DNA from: JAKACA01 sp050010115
Lineage (GTDB): Bacteria > Actinomycetota > Acidimicrobiia > Acidimicrobiales > Bog-793
NCBI GenBank assembly: GCA_050010115.1
Contig: JBEKLQ010000083.1
Span: 1 to 20,285 of the forward strand
DNA: 20,285 nt
Reading direction: 5' to 3'
Shown: piece after piece, positions 14,586-20,285 of the stretch
Numbering within the stretch: position 1 is the stretch's first letter
How the letters are laid out: every line of letters starts with the position of its first letter
Made by a program: the position numbers and the translations under genes
The notes under the pieces: generated by a model
Seen by the model: only the letters and a program-made list of their open reading frames with translations
Told to the model about the DNA's origin: nothing
Databases searched by the model: none

Positions 14586-15036
14586 GCCCAACCCGCAGTA
14601 AGGCCACGCGTGCTGGCGGCTGGTCACGAGAGTGATTTCTCAGCATGTCGTGCATCCACCACTCCGACGCGTGCTTCGGCGAGCCTCTCACTGCGCGACG
14701 AGCATGTGTGACAGTCAAGACATTGGCGTCCTTCATGGGTAAGTCCGTTGGTCTCAACCAGGTCTGTTGCGTGCGCAAGACGAGGGCATTGAGGATGCCG
14801 AATACAAGGCGACCGAGCGACCATTGCATGTCGGCGCCTTTCACCCGGGAGTCGGTCTGCTCCCTCCCCAATACACGGACTCGGACGCCTGAAGACCATC
14901 ACGAACTTGAACAGGGTGACGCCGAGCGGGAGAGCACAGCTGTCACCCGATGGTGTACGCGGCGATCCCGGCGCCATACCCCCAGGTGGTGTAGCTGGGA
15001 GTCTGGATAAGCAACAGAAGGAGAGAAGGAGAGATC
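14586..15036. other. Upstream region of the M24-HyuAB operon
   Basis: This 451-bp non-coding stretch shows no recognisable gene. Visible structures are a small hairpin, GGCAT-TGAGG-ATGCC (14785-14799), and the spaced inverted repeat GGGTGAC/GTCACCC (14914-14948). The length suggests a regulated leader. Confidence 0.45.
14914..14948. promoter_or_regulatory. Spaced inverted repeat, possible operator of the HyuAB operon
   Basis: GGGTGAC (14914-14920) and GTCACCC (14942-14948) are perfect inverted heptamers, centres about 28 bp apart, 89 bp before the M24 gene's start. An 8-bp palindrome, ACAGCTGT (14936-14943), overlaps the right arm. The spacing would suit a dimer of dimers or a hairpin leader. 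Confidence 0.4.
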
Positions 15037-16251
15037 GTGTCCTACCAAGACATGTTGACCGAAGGCGGACCGCTCCGCCCCGAACTCGCGTTCCCCCGGG
15101 AGGAGTACGACCGGCGGCTCAGTCAGGTTCAGGACCGGATGCGGGAACGCGGAATCGACGTGCTGCTTGTCTCGAACACCTCGAACTGGGCGTGGCTGAC
15201 GGGTTACGACACGACGATGCCGTCCTGCTATGGGGTGGGGATCGTGAGTATCGACGGTGGGCTGGCGTGCCACACGGCCGAGCTCGAAGTCCCCTGCGCG
15301 CTGTACAACTCGATCGTGGACGACGTGATCGTCTACCAATGGTACGACGCGCGCAGCACCGCTGAGCAGCTGACGGACGCGCTCCTGGAGCGCGGAGCCG
15401 ATGGCAAGACCATTGGGGTCGAAATGGGCTACCCCGAGACCTTCGCGATCGGCGCGTTCGACGCCAGGAGCTACCTCGTACTGCGTGACCGGTTGCCCAA
15501 GGCGACCTTTGAGGATGCCACACAGCTGATCCTCGATTGCCGGGTAATTAAGACGTCGGCCGAGCTCGAGTACATGCGTGCGGCCGGTCGGATCACCTGG
15601 ACGGGCCTCCAAGCGTCGCTCGCCGTGATCGCTGAGGGGGTCACGGACAACGACATCATCGCTGCCGGCTACGAAGCCATGTACGCAGCAGGCAGCGAGC
15701 TCACCTCAATCGACGGGATGTGCATGGCGGGTCATCGTGCCGGGCTCGGCCCGCACATGCCCTTCAAGCGCACCAGGTTGGCTGCCGGCGACACGGTCTA
15801 CCTTGAGTACACCGGCACGTATAACCGCTACAACGCTCCCACTATGCGCAGTGCCGTCGTAGGAGCACCATCGGATGGGGTTCGGCGACTCGCCGACGCG
15901 GCAATCGAAACCCTGAACCTGCTGATTGACAACATCGCGCCAGGGAGGACCGGTGACGACGTCGCGCGCGTCGCCAAGAAGGGCTTGGCGCCAGTCGCCG
16001 ATGAGAGCTGGTTCCATGGCGGATTTGGCTACTCGATCGGGCTCGGCATGCAGCCATCGTGGACCGAGGCAGCGATGTACATCGCCGAGGGCGAGGAGCG
16101 CGAGCTGAGGCCGGGCATGACGTTCCATCTTCCGATGTGCCTCTTCGTTCCTCGGCAGTTCGGCACTGGGTTCTCGGAGAGTGTTGCTGTCACGGAAGAC
16201 GGATGCGAGGTGCTCACGCCTGGCGGCGCGAGAGAGCTCGCGGTCCGGTGA
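15037..16251 (+). CDS. M24-fold amidohydrolase, ectoine hydrolase/creatinase-like (non-metal)
   Basis: The 404-aa protein has a creatinase N-terminal domain (about 20-170) and a pita-bread M24 domain (about 175-395). The metal ligands of true M24 aminopeptidases are lost: Glu257 and Ala267 stand for the two Asp, Tyr332 for His, Pro366 for the first Glu, and the last Glu is shifted (SES near 380-382). His240 in GPHMPF aligns with the catalytic His232 of creatinase. The segments FGYSIGLGMQPSW and PGMTFHLP closely resemble ectoine hydrolase DoeA/EutD. It is therefore probably a metal-free C-N hydrolase for a small cyclic amidine, amide or guanidino compound rather than a peptidase. The GTG start follows AAGGAG. 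HyuA starts 16 bp after its stop, so the two are one operon. Confidence 0.82.
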   Translation: MSYQDMLTEGGPLRPELAFPREEYDRRLSQVQDRMRERGIDVLLVSNTSNWAWLTGYDTTMPSCYGVGIVSIDGGLACHTAELEVPCALYNSIVDDVIVYQWYDARSTAEQLTDALLERGADGKTIGVEMGYPETFAIGAFDARSYLVLRDRLPKATFEDATQLILDCRVIKTSAELEYMRAAGRITWTGLQASLAVIAEGVTDNDIIAAGYEAMYAAGSELTSIDGMCMAGHRAGLGPHMPFKRTRLAAGDTVYLEYTGTYNRYNAPTMRSAVVGAPSDGVRRLADAAIETLNLLIDNIAPGRTGDDVARVAKKGLAPVADESWFHGGFGYSIGLGMQPSWTEAAMYIAEGEERELRPGMTFHLPMCLFVPRQFGTGFSESVAVTEDGCEVLTPGGARELAVR

Positions 16252-16267
16252 AGCCGCGCCCAGACCT

Positions 16268-18340
16268 GTGACCACCTCGGGGCGTGTCAGCCCACCAAAG
16301 TGGATCGTCGCGATCGACGTCGGAGGCACGTTCACGGATGCCACCGCCATCGCCAGTGACGGCATGGCGACGGTTGCGAAGGTGCCGTCGACGCCAGATG
16401 ATCCAGCCGCTGCGCTGGTGACGGCCGTCACGGAACTCGCCCAACAAGGGGTGGACCCGACCATGGTGAGCGGGCTCTTCCACGGCACGACAGTGGCGAC
16501 GAACGCGGTGATCACGGGTCGGCTCGCGCGCGTCGCTCTGATCACGACGGAGGGATATCGGGACATGCTGGGTTACCGGACGGGGGCGCGCCCAAGGGTC
16601 TACGACCTGGAGCAGCCTCGTCCTCGCGAGCTTGTCCCCCGCCGTCGCCGGTTCGAGGCACGCGAGCGCCTGTCCTGGAACGGGGTGACCGTCACGCCGC
16701 TACAAATGGCTGAGATTGACCGGGTGGTGGAACAGGCGAGTGTCAGCGACGCCGAGGCCTTCGCAGTTTGCCTGCTCTTTAGCTACATGAATGACGCGCA
16801 CGAACGGCTGATCGGGGAGGCGCTGCGGGAGCGCCACCCGGGCATCCCCGTCACGCTGTCGTCTGAGATCGCCCGGGAATTCAGGGAGTATCCACGGGCC
16901 GCCACGACGGCGCTGAACGCGGGCCTGCGTCCGCTTGTCGGCTCCTATCTTCTGAGCGCTGAACGCCAGGTTCGGGAGCTGGGAGTCGGCGGCCCGTTCC
17001 TGATTATGCAGTCGAACGGGGGGTGCGTGCCGGCAGCCCGTGCCGACTCCGAGGCTCATCGTTTGTTGCTGTCTGGCCCTACCGCGGGTGTCGCGGGTGT
17101 CGTAGGTATCGCCGCCCAGCTCGGCCTGGACCGGGTGCTCTCCCTCGACATGGGCGGGACTTCGCTTGACGTTTGCCTGATTGACGGCGGCGTTCCCCCA
17201 GTTGTGGTGTCTGAGGAAGTGAACTTCCATCCGGTCCTCGCACCATCGGTGGACGTCGTGACGGTTGGCGCTGGCGGTGGCAGCATCGCCAGCGTCGACG
17301 CGTCGGGCCGGCTAAGAGTAGGCCCGAACAGCGCAGGCGCTGACCCAGGCCCGGCCGCGTACGGTAGAGGCGGGAAGGAAGCGACACTGACCGATGCGCA
17401 CGTGGTCGTGGGATCGCTCGGCGGAGGCGCTCGCTTGGCAGGCCGCCTGGCGCTGGACGCTGGCGCGGCGAACGAAGCTGTCGGGCGTATCGCGGACAAG
17501 CTGGACATGCACAGCGAGGAGGCTGCCGATGGCGTCATCGCCGTGGCTATGGCGCACGTCATGCGGGCCATGCGCAGGGTGTCGGTGGAGCGCGGAGTGG
17601 ACCCTCGCGACTACACGGTTGTGGCTTTCGGCGGCGCCGGCCCGCTGCACGCAGGTCGCCTGCTTCGGGATATGGCCCTGAGTGCCGTAATCATTCCCCT
17701 CCACCCGGGGCTGTTCTCGGCGAGAGGACTGGTTGCGGCAGATCTGCGCGTCGATGAGTCGCAGACTGTCCTGAAGGTCCTGGACGATGAAGCGCTTGTA
17801 GAGATCGCCTCATGGTACGCGGCGACGTCCGCCCGGCTCACTGGGCGGCTTCGCGACGACGGAGTGGGGGCGAAGCGGATCAGGCTCGCGGGTAGTGCCG
17901 ATTGCAGGTACCTCGGGCAGGGGTTCGAGCTCGCCGTACCGCTTCGCGGCCTCCGGCTTGGGTCGCTGCGGAAGCTCGAAGCCGACTTCCACGACCTGCA
18001 CAAGGCAACCTACGGCCACGCTGTGCAGGGCGAGCCGATCGAGGTTGTCACCCTCCGCTTGTCCGGGTTTGGCGGTCTGAACCGTCCCGAGGCCGCGACC
18101 ATCGGGACTGGCAGTCCCTCCCCACCCAAGACTGCGCTCATAGCCCGCCGCCCGATGCTCTTGCCCGGGTCATTGTCGAAGCGGGAGGTGCCGGTCTTCG
18201 CGCGGCACGAACTCCTAGCGAGGAACGTGGTCGAGGGACCTGCGCTCATCGAGGAGATGGACTCGACGACCTTGGTCCTCACAGGCCAGAGAGCCACGGT
18301 AGACCGCCTCGGGAATTTGTGGCTGAAGGAGGCTCGATGA
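16268..18340 (+). CDS. hyuA: HyuA: hydantoinase/oxoprolinase family ATP-dependent subunit A
   Basis: This 690-aa subunit belongs to the hydantoinase/5-oxoprolinase/acetophenone carboxylase superfamily. It phosphorylates the substrate amide or enol oxygen and works with HyuB to open the ring. It shows DVGGTFTD (17-24), the ASKHA-fold phosphate loop; FHGTTVATNA (71-80); TTEGYRDM (93-100); SGPTAGVAG; and LDMGGTSLDV. GTG at 16268 is used because the frame upstream lies inside the M24 gene and homologues start shortly before the VGGTFTD motif. It overlaps hyuB by an ATGA, indicating translational coupling. Known members act on N-methylhydantoin, 5-oxoproline, caprolactam or acetophenone; which applies here is open. 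The call is sure at superfamily level only. Confidence 0.9.
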   Translation: MTTSGRVSPPKWIVAIDVGGTFTDATAIASDGMATVAKVPSTPDDPAAALVTAVTELAQQGVDPTMVSGLFHGTTVATNAVITGRLARVALITTEGYRDMLGYRTGARPRVYDLEQPRPRELVPRRRRFEARERLSWNGVTVTPLQMAEIDRVVEQASVSDAEAFAVCLLFSYMNDAHERLIGEALRERHPGIPVTLSSEIAREFREYPRAATTALNAGLRPLVGSYLLSAERQVRELGVGGPFLIMQSNGGCVPAARADSEAHRLLLSGPTAGVAGVVGIAAQLGLDRVLSLDMGGTSLDVCLIDGGVPPVVVSEEVNFHPVLAPSVDVVTVGAGGGSIASVDASGRLRVGPNSAGADPGPAAYGRGGKEATLTDAHVVVGSLGGGARLAGRLALDAGAANEAVGRIADKLDMHSEEAADGVIAVAMAHVMRAMRRVSVERGVDPRDYTVVAFGGAGPLHAGRLLRDMALSAVIIPLHPGLFSARGLVAADLRVDESQTVLKVLDDEALVEIASWYAATSARLTGRLRDDGVGAKRIRLAGSADCRYLGQGFELAVPLRGLRLGSLRKLEADFHDLHKATYGHAVQGEPIEVVTLRLSGFGGLNRPEAATIGTGSPSPPKTALIARRPMLLPGSLSKREVPVFARHELLARNVVEGPALIEEMDSTTLVLTGQRATVDRLGNLWLKEAR

Positions 18341-19998
18341 CCGGCGGCCAACGCGACAACCGGCTGGATCCCGTCACCTTCGAACTCATCCACGCGCAGA
18401 TACTCTCGGCGGCAGAAGAGATGGGTGGGGTTCTGAAGCGGTCGAGCTTCAGCCCGATCATCAGGGAGATGAACGACTTTAGTTGCGCTCTCTTCGACCG
18501 CGCCGGTGACCTCGTCGGCCAGGCTGACTACATCCCAGCGCAGCTCGGTGCCATGTCCCTGGTCGTCAAGTCGACGGCTAAACGTTGGCGGGACTCACTC
18601 CAGCCCGGAGACGTCTTCATCGCCAATCATCCGTACATGGGGTGCATGCACACGCCGGATCTCAATGTGCTGATGCCGGTCTTCATTAGTGACAGGCTCT
18701 TCGGCTGGACCGGAACCACGGCTCATCACATCGATGTGGGCGGGGTGAACCCCGGTACCGAGGGCGCGAATCTACGCCAGTTGTACGCAGAAGGCCTCGT
18801 CCTTCCTCCGGTCCACCTTCTTCGGGGCGGCGTGGAGAATCACGACCTGATCTCGATCATCGCGAATAACGTGCGCGACCCTTTCACGACCTTGGCTGAC
18901 CTCCGTGCGCAGGAATCGTCGTGCAGAGTCGGCGCTCGCCGCATCGAGGAGGCCGTGGAGCGCTTTGGGGCGCGTACGATCTCAGCGGCATTCGCCCAGT
19001 CGCTTGACGTTGTCGAACTGGCGACCCGCATTTCTCTCCGAGATCTGCCGGATGGCTGTGGCGAGGCAGAGGGCTATCTCGACGACGATGGCGTCAACGG
19101 CCCTCCGACGCGAATCCATGTCCGCCTCACCAAGTACGACGATCACCTTACCGTCGACCTCTCCGGCTCCGCGGACCAGGTGCCGGGGGCGCTGAACGTT
19201 CCTTGGGCCAGTACCCGTGCCGCGATTGTCTTCTTGGTTCGAGCCATGACCGACCCCGAGATGACGACGAACGACGGGATCCTGCGGACGGTGGACATCG
19301 TCTGCCCGCAGGGCAGCGTTCTGAACCCGTTGTCTCCTGCCGCAGTGTCAGTCCGGCACAATACCTGCCAGCGCCTGGCCGAGACGCTGATCCGCGCTGC
19401 CTCGTCGATCTGGCCTGAGCGGGCAGTGGCGAGCGGAACCGTGACCTTCTTCGACATCAACCTCGAGAGCGTCTCGCCCAAGACCGGCAGGGCTTCGGTA
19501 ATGATGGACGTGGTCGGCGGAGGTACCGGAGCACACCGGAGCGGGGACGGCCTCGACGGCGTGGATACGTACATGTCGAACGTCGCTTTGCTTCCGGTCG
19601 AAGTGGCAGAGACCGAGTACGCGGTGCGGGTGCTCCGGACCGAGCTAGTCAAGGGGTCTCAGGGCCTCGGCGAGCACAACGGCGGGCTCGGGATCAGGCG
19701 GGAGTATCAAGTCTTGGACTTTCCGCAGGTCGCGACCGTTTACGGAGAACAGACCGATCCCCGATTCTCCCCGAAGGGGAGCAATGGCGGAGGCGACGGG
19801 TCCGTGACTCGCATCTCTATTTTCGACGCGGCCGGCCGGCTGTTGAACGTACCAAGCAAGACGACTTTGATGCTCCAGCCAGGATCAGTAGTCCGGGTCG
19901 AGACCAGCGGTGGAGGCGGGTTCGGGGATCCGCTCAAGCGTGCACCTGCCGCCATCAACGAGGACACACTGGATGGCCGCATCCCGGAACGCCCGTAG
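18337..19998 (+). CDS. hyuB: HyuB: hydantoinase family subunit B
   Basis: This 553-aa partner of HyuA hydrolyses the activated intermediate. Family segments are DPVTFELIHAQILSAAEEMG at the N-terminus, IREMNDFSCALFDRAGDLVGQ, PGDVFIANHPYMGCMHTPDL, GGLGIRREYQVL, SPKGSNGGGDG and the C-terminal GGGGFGDPLKR. AAGGAGG lies 4 nt before the ATG at 18337, which overlaps the hyuA stop (ATGA). The C-terminus after GDPLKR is about 23 residues, within the family's normal range. The open frame upstream is inside hyuA and is a shadow. It completes the M24-hyuA-hyuB operon; a terminator was not identified after it. Confidence 0.9.
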   Translation: MTGGQRDNRLDPVTFELIHAQILSAAEEMGGVLKRSSFSPIIREMNDFSCALFDRAGDLVGQADYIPAQLGAMSLVVKSTAKRWRDSLQPGDVFIANHPYMGCMHTPDLNVLMPVFISDRLFGWTGTTAHHIDVGGVNPGTEGANLRQLYAEGLVLPPVHLLRGGVENHDLISIIANNVRDPFTTLADLRAQESSCRVGARRIEEAVERFGARTISAAFAQSLDVVELATRISLRDLPDGCGEAEGYLDDDGVNGPPTRIHVRLTKYDDHLTVDLSGSADQVPGALNVPWASTRAAIVFLVRAMTDPEMTTNDGILRTVDIVCPQGSVLNPLSPAAVSVRHNTCQRLAETLIRAASSIWPERAVASGTVTFFDINLESVSPKTGRASVMMDVVGGGTGAHRSGDGLDGVDTYMSNVALLPVEVAETEYAVRVLRTELVKGSQGLGEHNGGLGIRREYQVLDFPQVATVYGEQTDPRFSPKGSNGGGDGSVTRISIFDAAGRLLNVPSKTTLMLQPGSVVRVETSGGGGFGDPLKRAPAAINEDTLDGRIPERP

Positions 19999-20078
19999 TG
20001 TGTGTGCCAGCGGGCTGAGCACGGCACAGGACGGACCGCCTTTCTCCTCACGACACGATTGTGTCCAGCGGTTCCACC

Positions 20079-20285
20079 TCAGCGGTCAAGGTCGCGCTCG
20101 CTCGGCATCCTCCAGTCATCGAGCAGCATGACGCCATCCCGGTAGAGCTTCTTGCTTCGGCGGTAGCCGTGCTGCGCCGACGTCACGACGAAAGGGGACG
20201 ATGTTGGCCACACGGGAAGGTCCATCCAGATGGCAACAGCCGCTTCCCGCGCCTCGTCGGCTGTCATCGGCGCAGCAGGAACGGG
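20079..20285 (-). CDS. Hypothetical protein, 5' end beyond the window
   Basis: A minus-strand frame ends at TGA (20079-20081) and is open to the window edge. It contains PMTADEAREAAVAIWMDLPV, then SAQHGYRRSKKLYRDGVMLLDDWRMPSERDLDR. The ATG at 20267 may be an internal methionine. The composition (balanced hydrophobic and charged residues, Trp-rich) looks like real protein, but no family is recognised. It is convergent with hyuB, with 80 bp between the stops. Confidence 0.45.
   Translation of the reverse strand, partial: PVPAAPMTADEAREAAVAIWMDLPVWPTSSPFVVTSAQHGYRRSKKLYRDGVMLLDDWRMPSERDLDR

Noticed and set aside
15037..16251. Calling the M24 gene an Xaa-Pro aminopeptidase
   Set aside because: The metal ligands required for peptidase activity are replaced, and the GYSIGL / MTFHLP segments fit ectoine hydrolase-type proteins better.
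20052..20065. GACAC-GATT-GTGTC hairpin after hyuB as a terminator
   Set aside because: The stem is only 5 bp with no T-run; too weak to call.
1..20285. CRISPR array, rRNA genes, phage structural genes or toxin-antitoxin pairs
   Set aside because: No regularly spaced repeats, rRNA-like sequence or matching small gene pairs were seen on either strand.

Overview
The window is high-GC DNA with frequent GTG starts. Its gene families (an IS110 transposase carrying an XRE-type tail, an MFS exporter, a KEIPPE-ended APC permease, SDR/cyclase pairs, HyuA/HyuB, TetR and Lrp/AsnC regulators) are typical of an actinobacterium or a related high-GC soil or marine lineage. No ribosomal or other universal gene is present, so the assignment rests on style and families only.

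Left end (1-2470): a mobile-element landing zone. An IS110-family transposase lies on the minus strand. Its upstream non-coding leader would be the place for a bridge RNA in this family, and it contains a very strong G-run motif. Beyond it, both on the minus strand, lie a 3' fragment resembling tRNA-Ala(UGC) (1645-1688) and a 5' fragment resembling tRNA-Ser(GCU) (1991-2034). A duplicated tandem TGTCCATAA motif (about 1872 and 2242) and a small zinc-ribbon ORF are also here. This looks like the scarred edge of one or more genomic islands inserted at tRNA genes.

2470-3771 is an MFS transporter on the minus strand, followed by about 700 bp without a recognisable gene.

4486-20000 is a large catabolic region. 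Block A (plus strand) holds a metallophosphoesterase, an APC permease, then a tight SDR - cyclase-family hydrolase - SDR operon. A nitrilase-superfamily amidase faces the opposite way, with a divergent cupin and a FAD-dependent DAO-type amine oxidoreductase. Regulators follow: a TetR protein with a perfect palindromic operator directly upstream of its start, and an Lrp/AsnC protein with its own dyad. Block B (plus strand) is a tight operon: an M24-fold amidohydrolase of the ectoine hydrolase/creatinase (non-metal) type, HyuA and HyuB (ATP-dependent cyclic amide hydrolase).

Taken together, the locus encodes uptake (APC permease), ATP-driven ring opening of a cyclic amide (HyuAB), further C-N hydrolysis (M24 protein, cyclase family, nitrilase family), amine oxidation (DAO) and alcohol/ketone redox steps (two SDRs), under two local regulators. 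The substrate cannot be read from the sequence; a lactam, hydantoin, cyclic amidine or ectoine-like compound is the best inference. I know of no described pathway with exactly this gene set. The window ends in the 3' part of an unrecognised minus-strand gene.
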